Shown here piece after piece: positions 10,901-20,102 of a stretch of DNA of 64,000 nt; within the stretch, counting starts at the first letter, position 1; the number at the start of each line of letters is the position of its first letter. The stretch is from NCBI GenBank assembly GCA_963575745.1, contig CAUYUJ010021042.1, positions 62,001 through 126,000 on the forward strand, read 5' to 3'. The DNA is from Prorocentrum cordatum (Eukaryota > Sar > Dinophyceae > Prorocentrales > Prorocentraceae). The notes beneath the pieces were generated by a model. It was given only the letters and a program-made list of their open reading frames with translations. It was not told where the DNA came from and did not search any database. A program made the position numbers and the translations under genes.

Positions 10901-11641
10901 ATGATCAGTATGATGAGATATTCTTCGGGGGGGAGAGGCCGTGGAAAAGGCCGTAGGGCAACCTCAGGCAAAGGCAAGGGTAGGCGGGGAAACCCGCGAG
11001 GTAGAGACGGCCAGATCTTGAAGTGCCATGAATGTGATAGTACCGATCACCTTGTAAAGGATTGTTCAGTGAAGGGGAATGGAAAGGGTAGATCGTCCGA
11101 AGTCCATTTAGGCTCAAGTGAACCTGCTGTTGAGTATCTGAGCCTCCAAGATTTCGAGGCCGTGGAACAGATATTTTTCATTTGGGTCAGTAACATGGAC
11201 CTTCTGGATGAGATCGAGGCGAACGGCCATGGGCTCTACGCGTACTACCTCGAGTACCTCCGCAGGTTCGTCTTCGGAGCCATCGAGCTCACGCCTGTGG
11301 AGAACGGAACGCTGGGAAACAAGCTCTTTTCCTTCTTCGACTGGATGTTCGGAAATCCAGGTAACATCATGGCCTGCGAGAGCAGCGACGAGGACGTCAC
11401 TGTTGAGGCCTCACCTTCGGAGGTCGAGTACAACCTTCGACAGCAATCCGACCTCTTGCCTGGAAACAGGCCCACTCCAGTGTATCCGCCAAAATTCTGC
11501 GAACTGGTGGAATTGGAGGCTCAAGCCTTTACCGTGGCGTGCCAGGCAATCCTCACGAGCCACCTAATACGCTCGCGCCGGGCGGGTGGCGTTGCAGACC
11601 CTCATGCAGATGCACGCAGCTCAAGCCGAAGAATACCCTGA
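10901..11641 (+). CDS. Nucleocapsid-like segment with CCHC zinc knuckle
   Basis: 246 codons. A Gly/Lys/Arg-rich basic stretch (10925-11015) precedes CHECDSTDHLVKDC (11024-11065), a perfect C-x2-C-x4-H-x4-C retroviral-type knuckle that binds nucleic acid and packages element RNA. The remaining 190 residues include an Asp/Glu-rich segment and a Phe/Trp-rich stretch (LFSFFDWMFG); I do not recognise them. Two GNRA hairpins lie in this ORF, at 10984-10997 (directly before the knuckle) and 11458-11471. The start codon is arbitrary, because in the element this should be part of the gag polyprotein. Confidence 0.75.
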   Translation: MISMMRYSSGGRGRGKGRRATSGKGKGRRGNPRGRDGQILKCHECDSTDHLVKDCSVKGNGKGRSSEVHLGSSEPAVEYLSLQDFEAVEQIFFIWVSNMDLLDEIEANGHGLYAYYLEYLRRFVFGAIELTPVENGTLGNKLFSFFDWMFGNPGNIMACESSDEDVTVEASPSEVEYNLRQQSDLLPGNRPTPVYPPKFCELVELEAQAFTVACQAILTSHLIRSRRAGGVADPHADARSSSRRIP

Positions 11642-12596
11642 TAGTCAACAGAGCGTCGAGAGCGGCCACATGATGCTGCAAGACTCCGATGTCTGTGGCG
11701 ACTCGGAATTGCTGCTGGCGGCCCTCACTCTCGTCGACGGCGTGCTCCCTGACGACGCGCAGCGACGCGTATGGTATGCAAAGGGGCGTTGGCGCCAAGC
11801 CCTTGAGAGGGCGATCACAATGCGTGGACGGGCGCTTCCCCCGCCGGGATGGGGTCTCCAGGCGGTGGGGCTACAGCCCAACCATGCGGCCATGCGAAAC
11901 GTCATCGGGCAGCCCTCTTATGATTATGATCAGCTTGAGGCGCGCGCCGCGCTCGGCGACGAGCCTGAGCCGACCGCCGTACCGCCGACGCCAGGACAGC
12001 CTAGCGGTGCTCAGACGCCTCTACAGCAGGGAAACCTGCCCGTCCCGGCTGGGCCAATGACCATTGCCATTGGCAATCCTACTTTAGAAATTGAAGATGA
12101 CGACGGATGTGGAATGTGCGAGGACGAGGCCACCATCCTCATGATGGGCGTCAATGGCGAAGACGAGGAGGTGGACTTCGACCCAGACAGTCCTGACGCA
12201 CAACCATCCGCACAAGAGCCAATCGTGCCAGACTCCAGTCAGCAGGGGGACCTGCCTGCCCAGGATGCGCTGCCTACGCCTGCCCAGGAACCCCCGCCAG
12301 CTCCTGCTCAGGCTATGTCAGCAGCATCATCCGATGAACAGGCCAGGAGGTCTCTCTCACATCCGCGTCTTAGGGGCGATCCGCACCCCCAAGGACGGCT
12401 CCCACGTGAATGGAGGAAGGCAGCCCCATCAGAGCATGCCGCTCGACGGGGGGGCCAGCTGCTCGCCTACAACGACCCTAGGCGCCAAACGGGTGAGCCA
12501 CTCTGCCTTTGGACAGGGCAACCCGATTTACAGAGACGCCCAAGGCAGGTCCATACGGGGTGGCTATCAGCTCGCGACGAACATTCGACGCCCTGA
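11586..12596 (+). CDS. Uncharacterised retrotransposon polyprotein segment
   Basis: 336 codons, acidic and Pro/Gln-rich, overlapping the previous ORF in a different frame. No domain recognised. A repeated QEPIVP/AQEPPPAPAQ theme and acidic blocks (EDDDGCGMCEDEA) suggest a disordered linker. Hairpins occur at 12026-12039 and 12242-12255, each read here as QGNLP or QGDLP. It probably belongs to the same polyprotein as its neighbours. Confidence 0.45.
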   Translation: MALQTLMQMHAAQAEEYPDSQQSVESGHMMLQDSDVCGDSELLLAALTLVDGVLPDDAQRRVWYAKGRWRQALERAITMRGRALPPPGWGLQAVGLQPNHAAMRNVIGQPSYDYDQLEARAALGDEPEPTAVPPTPGQPSGAQTPLQQGNLPVPAGPMTIAIGNPTLEIEDDDGCGMCEDEATILMMGVNGEDEEVDFDPDSPDAQPSAQEPIVPDSSQQGDLPAQDALPTPAQEPPPAPAQAMSAASSDEQARRSLSHPRLRGDPHPQGRLPREWRKAAPSEHAARRGGQLLAYNDPRRQTGEPLCLWTGQPDLQRRPRQVHTGWLSARDEHSTP

Positions 12597-12604
12597 GATA
12601 GGCA

Positions 12605-13735
12605 GTGCGGAAACAGCTGAGAACCGTCATTGAGGAGCGCCGCCGCTACAGGCCAAATGCTGTCTGCGGTCCGTGCTCACAGGCATTCCAGGAACACAGA
12701 CCTGGTTGTCCGGCAGGCCTCAATGACGTCTTAAGCCCGAACAGGGGCCGCACTCCTGCAAAGGAGGGTCATCCACCTCTTGTGCCTATGACCCAAGAAG
12801 AGATCGATGCGATCAATTGCCGTCTCGGAACCACGGGCCACAGCAGCCCTGCTGCTCAGGAGATTCGATCTCCTCGGGGACTTGTGCCTATGACCCAAGA
12901 AGAGATCGATGCGCTCAATCGCCGTCTCGGCACGCGGGGAAACCCGCCTGGTGTCTCCAGTCAGGCCCAAACGTACGAGATGACGAGTGACGACGAGCAT
13001 GAGGTTCAACGAGCCGCAGCAGAAACAGAGCGCAAGCGAGTGGCAGAAAAGCGCGCCCGCGAGGCAACTCGCCGAATGCTGCTGGAGTCACAAGCTGAAG
13101 CCAAGAAGCCCCCAACGATCCCGAAGGCCAAAAGCGAAACCCGTGAACCTAGGACGCCTTCGGGTGAAAGACAGAAAGTTTCTACCCGCTCAGAGGAGCT
13201 CGGGTTCGATGTGCAGATGGGGAGGCCCCTCTCCGAAGTGCCGCAGTCACCGACTCGAGCAATGCCTGCGCAGAGACCCGACCCCAGGCAACAGCATCAG
13301 AACTCCCTGGAGATCCGCAGGCGACAGCCTAGCCGTAGTGGCTCTATCGCCGGCAAGGCCAAGGCGTTCGAGCGTACAGGGTATACCCCTACGCCGGCCT
13401 CGCCAGTGGCGGCACGCTCCAAGGCGTCCGAGGAGGGTGCTTTGTCTCGGGGTACCTGGGTGCCTAAGATTAAGAGCAGCGCCAGCCGAGAGACACCGCG
13501 GGGAAACCCGCCAGGCGCTGCAGCCGCAGCATCCTCACCATCAGGAGCTGCAGCCTCGTCAGGGGCAGAGGCTCCATTGCGGGGAAGCCCGCCAGAGGAC
13601 AAGCTGCGCCACCCAGGCGATACCTCCGTCACGAGCGGGAGCCAGGCGTTGATCAACGATCGTCGTGCTCTACGGAAGCTTCCACCGATGCGTTCGGTTG
13701 ACGAGGCGCTTATGGACGCACTAACCACAAGCTAA
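12605..13735 (+). CDS. Uncharacterised basic polyprotein segment with an internal repeat
   Basis: 376 codons, Arg/Pro/Ser-rich. It contains a duplicated block PMTQEEIDAINCRLGT / PMTQEEIDALNRRLGT (12787-12834 and 12889-12936), and a Lys/Arg/Glu helix that could form a coiled coil (13015-13110). GNRA-type hairpins at 12934-12947, 13498-13511 and 13579-13592 read RGNPPG, RGNPPG and RGSPPE. It ends LMDALTTS just as the Tpt1-like domain starts in the next frame. No enzymatic domain recognised. Confidence 0.45.
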   Translation: MRKQLRTVIEERRRYRPNAVCGPCSQAFQEHRPGCPAGLNDVLSPNRGRTPAKEGHPPLVPMTQEEIDAINCRLGTTGHSSPAAQEIRSPRGLVPMTQEEIDALNRRLGTRGNPPGVSSQAQTYEMTSDDEHEVQRAAAETERKRVAEKRAREATRRMLLESQAEAKKPPTIPKAKSETREPRTPSGERQKVSTRSEELGFDVQMGRPLSEVPQSPTRAMPAQRPDPRQQHQNSLEIRRRQPSRSGSIAGKAKAFERTGYTPTPASPVAARSKASEEGALSRGTWVPKIKSSASRETPRGNPPGAAAAASSPSGAAASSGAEAPLRGSPPEDKLRHPGDTSVTSGSQALINDRRALRKLPPMRSVDEALMDALTTS

Positions 13736-14495
13736 AGCTGCTCAGTAAGTGCCTTAGCAAGATCTGTAGGCACGCGCTTGACAGACCGAACAATCCAGTG
13801 TGGAGGCTGAGGACGTTTGACGACCGCGATGGATGGATCAACCTCCACGAGCTCGTAAACGAGTTCCCCTGGAACGACGGTACGCGGCATGACGGGCACA
13901 ACCCGAAGCACGACGACGCCAAGATCATCGCTGAGACCTTTTACGACAGAACGGTCGACCAGATGGCTGCCATCATGATGGCGATCGTTCACGTCCGCGA
14001 GGCAGACGGTGAGGAGAAGCATCGTCTGCAGTTCAAGGTCCTGATGCGAGATTCTGGCACAGCCGATTTGTTTATCCGTGCATCACAGGGGCACTCGTGG
14101 ACGCTCAAGGCCCCTTGGTCGCTGTACAAGTACATTGTACTGCACGACAATCCTGCCGGGAGACCGACCCCGTATCCCAATGTTGCCATTCACGGCGCAA
14201 GGTGGGCAGCCTTTGAGGGCATCATTTGGATCGGCCTTTCCTGCCGCAGAGAACACAACACCAAGAAGAAAGGGACTGGCTATTCACACATCCACTTTGT
14301 TCCAACGCTTCGGCGTCGGGACGTGCAGAGTGGATGGATGGGAACCCGATTCCGATATCATCATCTCGGTGGACTGGCACCAGGCCTTGAAGGACGGGAT
14401 CGAGTTCTGCTGGTCCGACAACGGGGTGCTGCTATCGGAAGGGGTCGACGGCACTATTGAGCCGTATTTTATCAACTACGTGGAGGAGATCTCCA
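13735..14495 (+). pseudogene. RNA 2'-phosphotransferase (Tpt1/KptA-like) domain inside the retrotransposon
   Basis: In Tpt1/KptA enzymes this fold transfers the 2'-phosphate left at a splice junction in RNA to NAD+. The frame from 13735 reads LLSKCLSKICRHALD (family: LSK-x-LRH), with the catalytic Arg-His pair at 13768-13773. GWINLHELVNEF follows (family: G-W/Y-V-x-x-x-x-LL). Next are LFIRASQGHS at about 14068-14097 (family: IRANQGHS; its Arg at 14077-14079) and a GLSCRREHN...SHIHFVP region (family: GL-x-x-x-x-R-x-HIH-x-A) with an insertion. Near 14330 the similarity moves to another frame: EPDSDIIISVDWHQALKDGI and SDNGVLLSEG (family: V-x-I-x-ID-x-x-x-AL-x-DGI-x-F-x-x-S-x-NGVIL-x-x-G). The fourth conserved Arg is not obvious. 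Length, about 250 residues, fits a whole domain. It lies between gag and the RING-like segment, with no start or stop of its own. Confidence 0.78.
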
Positions 14496-14499
14496 CAGG

Positions 14500-16459
14500 T
14501 AAACAGTGGCGGAACCCATGCTACTTGGGTAGTCGCCGAGCACGCTGTTCCACTACCATGATGACGACGCCAAGCAGGTGGAAAACGGTGGGCAATGCGA
14601 GTATTGGGCACAGAATGTCTCTCGGTCGTGATGATGAGCCCCCTACGGCTTGTTGCCAGAGAGAGTTGGGGGACCACTATAACCCAACAGTGCTGGGAAA
14701 CCAGCCCAAGACCCACCATATCCTCATGATCAACGAGAGTGAGGCGGGGGGCGCGGCTCCAAGCCGTGCTCCAAGCCAAGGGCCTAGTGTCATATCTTGG
14801 CAAGTCCTCAGCACCTCAGATCTGGATCAGATTGCGGCTGCTCTAAACCCTGAGCAGGTGGAACAGCTAGCGGACAGACTGTACCAACAAGACCCCTGGG
14901 CCGCAGGCCAGGGAGCTATGTCCGCCATGGTGACACGCAACCGCCAGGCCGTGCAGGGAAACCTGCCCGTCAACGGACTCAGGAGCGACATGCCCGAGCC
15001 GCAGGGAGACCCGCAAACGTTCGGCCGCATCTTCGGAGAGCCCGCTCGATTCGAGCAGATGCCAGGGAGCCCCTCGCACAGCATGCACACACCGAGGGGC
15101 ATGACCCCAGTGGCGACAACACTAGTGCAGTCTCCATTTGGGACCCCTGGTCGGTCTGCCACGACTGGCACTCTCATGGAGCGAATTGCTGCGGCCAGAG
15201 CTGAGCATGGGACAGCTCTTTTGGGCATGGTGCCACCGGGCACGCCAACGAGTTTGCGGGGAAACCCGCCTGGTACTCCAGTTCACCACCGACCTCTATC
15301 CGACCAGAACATCGTTACTGGAGTGCCTGATGACTACCGCACACGGGTGGCGGCTGCAGTACAACAGGTGCAAAGTCACAACCTGCCCCGCCCGAGCGGT
15401 CAGAGGTGGAGACCAGCTTGGTCTTGGGAGCCAGAGGGTCCGAATCCACTCGACCCTGCTCGGCAACGAGCCTGTATCCCAGCCTTCAATGCTCATCCGA
15501 GCATGGCTCAAGGCCAGAGACCAGCACCTGCTCCAATGGATCCGCCACTGTACCCAGACGGGTCTAAAGTCCCGAACAGATTTGTTCGCGAGACGGCGGA
15601 TCAGTTTCATAGCCTCACGAATGTGCGCTGCAGCGATCAGTCCATGTACCCTCACGTGGCCTTCATGCCCGCGCCGACGACGCCAGAGGTGGCCGTCCAG
15701 CCTACTGCCCATTCGATATCATCAGGCAGTAGGGGAGTGCCAGACTACATCAGGCAGACGTACCACACTCAACAGGCGCGTTTCAGACGCAGGCAGGCGG
15801 TGCAGAGTGCACGTGACCAAGCACGCGCAGCAGCACTTGAAGTCGTGAGGAGCAGAGGCTCGCCCATGCGAGGAAACTCGCCAGCCGTGTCGCCCGCAGC
15901 CTCCACAGCGGCAGCTACTCCAGCAGTGGCCGCCGCAGCGCCGGAGGTACAGACACCCGCAGGAGATCCTCCAGTTGCCTTCCTGGGTGCTGAAGCAGTC
16001 CTGGAGCGGCAGCGGCGAGTGCACCCTAGGGCGGCAGACGTGGAAATCTATACTGGGATGGAAGACACCTGTGCGGTATGTCTCGAGGAGTTTATGCCGA
16101 GGCAGAATATATATTGTTTGAGGTGCAACCATTTGTTCCACGAGGAGTGCTGGAACTCGAATGTGGCGGGCCATGTTGCGAATCAGCGAGAAGGAGACCC
16201 TCAGCAACCAGTATGGGCTATCTGCCGTGCGCCAGGCATCATAGCGTCGTCGTTCCCATGGGCCGGCTCCGTCACTCAGGCCCCTGAACAGGCAGCGAGG
16301 GAGCTGCGAGAGTTGAGGAGCATGGTGGGGGAAATGACGGCCAGGATGCTAAACAGGCAGGCAGCATTGCCCCAGCAGCGGGGAAACCCGCCGGAGGAGG
16401 TGAGGGCGCCGATGGAGACGGGATGCTTCGACCAGCTTATCCCGATGACAGCGCCTTAG
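14500..16459 (+). CDS. Polyprotein segment with RING-H2-like zinc finger
   Basis: The C-terminal 650 residues of a 793-codon frame (14078-16459) that begins within the Tpt1-like domain. Most is Pro/Gln/Met-rich and unrecognised. At about 16067-16235 it has DTCAVCLEEFMP then CNHLFHEECW, matching a RING-H2 core (C-x2-C ... C-x-H-x2-H-x2-C). The final pair reads WAICR where CPxCR is usual, so one zinc ligand appears to be Trp. RING fingers usually act as E3 ubiquitin ligases; in this setting a role in particle assembly or host interaction is speculation. Eight hairpins lie in this span: 14692, 14953, 15001, 15256, 15458, 15868, 16378 and one straddling the stop (16459-16472). Of these, 15458 is read in a frame (RQRAC) different from the usual RGNPP. 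Confidence 0.65.
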
Positions 16460-16486
16460 CAGGGAAACCTGCCCAATACCCCACCT

Positions 16487-17530
16487 GTGCCGATCCGTCA
16501 AACTCACTGCGAGCCTGGAGTCGGGCAGGTGGCTCCTCCGATGTCACCCCAGAGCGGGGGTGGGGCCGAGCTGCCACTGGACCATGAACAGCTGCGTGAG
16601 CTGCGCGTTCGCCACTTCCAGACCCAGATGGACAATGCACACACCACGTTCGTGTTGGACGCCGATAATCCTGAGAGCGAGTCGCTTGACCTCTCAGATT
16701 CTTCAGTGGCGACAGCGGCAACGGCAGTCAGGGCCCTTGAACTCTCAGCCACGAACACTGAGTTCGACGAGTGGTTGCAGTACAGGGATCACCTTACAAA
16801 TGAGGGAATACAAGACATCACCCTTCATGCATATCTGACGCTGACGCGACGCACCACTCGTGAACGGTACACAGGCATACGCGATGAGTATGCTATTTGG
16901 CGGGAGGAACAGGGCGCTCACGCCCAGGACGTGTCGTACTTCCAGTACGTCGACCTGGCACGTATGGCCGCAGGAAGGCCCAGTGCCAGCACGATGCGGG
17001 GAAATCCGCCAGGAGGTACGACCGAGATGCGTGGAAACCCGCCAGACAGCGCAGCTGGCATGTCAGAGACGGTGCACATAAAGCAGCCGAGTAGGACGTT
17101 TCTGGAGGACGGTGGAAATTCGATCCTCATAGACGTGGGCTCGAAGATCAATATAATGGGAGAAAACACGAGCCGCAAATTCGTCCAGGCTGCTGAGGCA
17201 CACAATCGTCCTTGTACGTTTGAACCCCGTTCTCGATTGAACATCAACGGGGTGGGCGAGGGGTCGGCCCCAGCTGATTCCGCGGGCACCTTCAGCATTG
17301 CCTGCGAGTATCAGGGCTCGACCCAGCTCGACTCGTACAAGACTAATATTGTGTCAGGCTGCGGCAAGGACCTGCCTGCTATCCTGGGCCTCGACAGTAT
17401 GCAGGACAAGCGCACCATTATTGTGCGCGAGCGAGGCCAGGAGAAGGTGATGTTCCCTGGGAAGGGACAGGTCAAGATGGAATCCCCGATGGGCTCCAAG
17501 ATCATGCCGACAACGAAGCTGCCATCATGA
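16487..17530 (+). CDS. Retropepsin-like aspartic protease segment
   Basis: 347 codons. The first 200 residues are unrecognised. At about 17116-17160, NSILIDVGSKINIMG matches the copia protease active site (usually D-T/S-G-A/C-S, here DVGS). GKDLPAILGLDSMQDKRTII at about 17365-17415 matches the second conserved LPALLG region of these proteases. It would cleave the polyprotein. The Thr/Ser after Asp being Val is odd and may reduce activity. Hairpins at 16996-17009 (one G-T pair) and 17029-17042 (one mismatch) read RGNPPG and RGNPPD. Position before the methyltransferase-like region and integrase fits copia gene order. Confidence 0.7.
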   Translation: MPIRQTHCEPGVGQVAPPMSPQSGGGAELPLDHEQLRELRVRHFQTQMDNAHTTFVLDADNPESESLDLSDSSVATAATAVRALELSATNTEFDEWLQYRDHLTNEGIQDITLHAYLTLTRRTTRERYTGIRDEYAIWREEQGAHAQDVSYFQYVDLARMAAGRPSASTMRGNPPGGTTEMRGNPPDSAAGMSETVHIKQPSRTFLEDGGNSILIDVGSKINIMGENTSRKFVQAAEAHNRPCTFEPRSRLNINGVGEGSAPADSAGTFSIACEYQGSTQLDSYKTNIVSGCGKDLPAILGLDSMQDKRTIIVRERGQEKVMFPGKGQVKMESPMGSKIMPTTKLPS

Positions 17531-17608
17531 CATCTGTCAATCAGGTGTGATCGATTTGGAGCCGCGGGGCAACCCCTCTCAAGTACAAGTACAACATCGT
17601 TCCAGACG

Positions 17609-18025
17609 GTGCTGACAGGCGAGCCATCCCCAGCGCAAGAGCGCCAACAACTGCAGGGAAACCTGCCTCAGGGGCTGCTCGCGATACTCGCCAAGGCGAC
17701 GATGAAAGGTGGCGGCATCGACGATCTGGAAACGTTTGATTGCTTCGTAGCCAGGACACTGGTCCAGCGTGGCGCACTTGCACCCATGGATGCTGTGGGG
17801 GCACGCCGGAAGATAGTGATTGGGTACACGAATCACGAGCTGCAGACGGTCAACGACGCAAGGTCGAAGGGCCTCCTGAAGCAGCTGATGGATAATCCAT
17901 CCATGCTGGCCACGTTTGCGGAGCAATCCGCCTCTGAGGCTACCGCGCGCTGCAGTGCAGAGTTCCAGCACTTGAGAGAAGCTCAGATGCTGGCAGATGT
18001 AGCTGGCGCATCTTCTTTATCTTGA
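17609..18025 (+). CDS. Uncharacterised polyprotein segment
   Basis: 138 codons, probably continuing the polyprotein after the protease in another frame. Contains GGIDDLETFDCFVARTLVQR and an Ala/Glu-rich C terminus. Not recognised. A hairpin at 17653-17666 is read as QGNLPQ. Confidence 0.35.
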   Translation: MLTGEPSPAQERQQLQGNLPQGLLAILAKATMKGGGIDDLETFDCFVARTLVQRGALAPMDAVGARRKIVIGYTNHELQTVNDARSKGLLKQLMDNPSMLATFAEQSASEATARCSAEFQHLREAQMLADVAGASSLS

Positions 18026-18064
18026 AGATGGCAGGGCGACGCTGCCCCCTCGTCGCCTTGCCTG

Positions 18065-18694
18065 ATGGCCGAGAGGCCAGGGGGTAACAAGGACAGCGGG
18101 GCAACCTGCCATGAGAGAAGAGCCTTCGTTATCGAAGATACGAGAGAAGCTTGCGCTGACCTCCGCACCCGAGGATATACCTGTGATCGTATTTCCCACA
18201 ACGAGCTCATGACAACTGTGGGCACAGAATATCTGGGTGCGGTGATTAGTGGGGGCTATGCTCTAATATGGGTCAGTACCCCGGGTGACTGGTACGTACG
18301 GACACCATGTAAAAGAGTAGCCGTACACAGGTCGCGCATTCAGAACCTTCTGACGAAGGCCAAGAAGCTCCGCATGACAATTATAGTGTTTGCCCCCCCA
18401 GGAGACGTTTGGAAGTTGTCTCCAATACGTGATACTCTGGAGGATCTTAAGTTGACGGTAGTACGGATGCGGCTGTGTCATTTCGGTATCAGATTTCATC
18501 AATACCGATTAGCTCTAAGTTATGGGCATGTACGTGCAAACTGGCGATGCCACAACATGTCTTGGATTGGTACGGCCAAACAGTACGAGATGCCGAATGG
18601 AGAGCACAGACACGCATCATACTCATTCGTCACCTCCATGATAAGTTCTTGGGAAAAGGCAACACTACGCACGGAAACGTGCCGGTATACTTGA
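18065..18694 (+). CDS. Conserved-looking segment of unknown function upstream of the methyltransferase-like domain
   Basis: 209 codons with a balanced, folded-protein composition. The core is GYALIWVSTPGDWYVRT, then RIQNLLTKAKKLRMTIIVFA, PPGDVWKLSPIRDTLEDL, and VVRMRLCHFGIRF (about 18250-18500). Alternating hydrophobic strands and helices with a PPG turn suggest a Rossmann-like fold, perhaps part of the same methyltransferase-like module as the next ORF. Assignment is by feel only. Hairpins at 18096-18109 and 18669-18682 bracket the ORF. Confidence 0.4.
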   Translation: MAERPGGNKDSGATCHERRAFVIEDTREACADLRTRGYTCDRISHNELMTTVGTEYLGAVISGGYALIWVSTPGDWYVRTPCKRVAVHRSRIQNLLTKAKKLRMTIIVFAPPGDVWKLSPIRDTLEDLKLTVVRMRLCHFGIRFHQYRLALSYGHVRANWRCHNMSWIGTAKQYEMPNGEHRHASYSFVTSMISSWEKATLRTETCRYT

Positions 18695-18896
18695 ATACCT
18701 AGACACGTACGGATCACAACATACATCATTATGTCACGACCAATAAAGGGGGACCGAAATGGTCCGATGTCATCCGACGTGTAACGATTAACCTGGATAC
18801 CAATGCGGCTATTCAGGATTCGCAGTAGCCGATCAACCAACGGGATATGATTGGCATGCACCAGTACCTGCAGGGGCTGCCAACATCAGTACACGG

Positions 18897-20102
18897 ATGT
18901 ACTGGCAGCCCGAGGAACCGGTCATGCTCGGCAGCGAGCCTGCTCAATCACCACAGAAACCTAGACGCGTCATCATAGATGACTGTCCTTCCCCCCTCCC
19001 GACTCTGGCGATTGCTGCAGGTACCCACTCATCAACGACGATGGGCACACAGACCGGTGAACAGGACGAGCAAGTCTTACCTACGGAGTCGCGTATCAAA
19101 CAGAAGGAAAGGCTCAAAGCCGAAAAGGAAGCAGACATCAAGCCTCGCCGCATCAAAAAGCACGTTGAAGATGGAAACGATGATTGCGGCGACGACTTGT
19201 CAGGACTCGGACAGGATCTTATGGCGACCTGGAGCACTGACGCCCCTGTCGAGCTGAGTAGCTCTGACGAGGAAGATGGCCTGTTCCTTACCCCCCCCAC
19301 ATCTATGCCCGACACACGCGCTGACATATACAGCATAGTGGCTACTCTATGCTATGGCAACAACAATTGCGTGGATATGTTGGAGCTGTGTGGATGCGAA
19401 GGTGGCATTTCAGAGCTCGCCTTCTCAAGGGGTCTCTCCTCAGGAGGCAATCTAGACAAGGCCACGTGTGTCGACCTGGGAGATCCCTCGGTGCAGCGAG
19501 CTGTAGACCACTACTTTGCAGTATGCTATGCGCGAGTAGCTATACTACAGCCCAACTGCCGCACCACAGGACCACCCTCCTACTACAACTACAAAGCCAA
19601 CTATAACACTTGGGAACAGCACCACAAAGAAGATTTGCCACACATAACCTACTGTGGTAACATAGGTGGCACACAAGACAATGCGCGGAGGTGGTTTATA
19701 CGCGAACAACCCACAGGAACATGGGTGGACGATATTCCCCCATGGAAAGAAGAACTTGCCGACCGACCGCACGTCGCGACCGCGCGCATCGACCAATGTG
19801 CGACGGGACTTAAGGATACGTCTGGTGACTATATCAAGAAGCCGACAAATATCACCAGCAACGACGAGGCAATTCTTAAACCTTTGAGCGACTCAAGTGC
19901 AACGGTCAGCATGTGCATGCACAGCCGTGCAACAAGGAGCTTTCACTGGCACAAAAATACACTCGACGACTGCAGTCTGCCTTTGTGGAAGCCGTCTTTC
20001 TGGCGAAAGCCATCGATAATGCGCGCGGAAACGCGCCTGCACGAATTGCTCATGCTTGTCCTGCCGACCTCCCTGATCAAGCTGAACCAGGAGAAGGTAT
20101 GA
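18897..20102 (+). CDS. Methyltransferase-like segment of the polyprotein
   Basis: 401 codons. The first 140 residues are charged linker (an EKEADIKPRRIKKH stretch). The folded part at about 19375-19760 has DMLELCGCEGGISELAF, similar to cytosine methyltransferase motif I (F-x-G-x-GG). VAILQPNCRTTGPPS could be motif IV, with PNC in place of PPC, and FIREQPTGTW lies where ENV-like motif VI is expected. DQCATGLKDTSGDYIKKPTN follows. The domain ends in the next frame with KCNGQHVHAQP. I recall that cytosine methyltransferases carried by retrotransposons have been reported in dinoflagellates, which fits. The active-site Cys would be the C of PNC. Assignment as a 5-cytosine methyltransferase is an inference from motif order. 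Confidence 0.5.
   Translation: MYWQPEEPVMLGSEPAQSPQKPRRVIIDDCPSPLPTLAIAAGTHSSTTMGTQTGEQDEQVLPTESRIKQKERLKAEKEADIKPRRIKKHVEDGNDDCGDDLSGLGQDLMATWSTDAPVELSSSDEEDGLFLTPPTSMPDTRADIYSIVATLCYGNNNCVDMLELCGCEGGISELAFSRGLSSGGNLDKATCVDLGDPSVQRAVDHYFAVCYARVAILQPNCRTTGPPSYYNYKANYNTWEQHHKEDLPHITYCGNIGGTQDNARRWFIREQPTGTWVDDIPPWKEELADRPHVATARIDQCATGLKDTSGDYIKKPTNITSNDEAILKPLSDSSATVSMCMHSRATRSFHWHKNTLDDCSLPLWKPSFWRKPSIMRAETRLHELLMLVLPTSLIKLNQEKV

Noticed and set aside
12026-17666. RGNPPG / QGNLP as a conserved peptide repeat
   Set aside because: The same nucleotide hairpin also occurs in other frames, giving different peptides, and in untranslated sequence, so the peptide repeat is a by-product.
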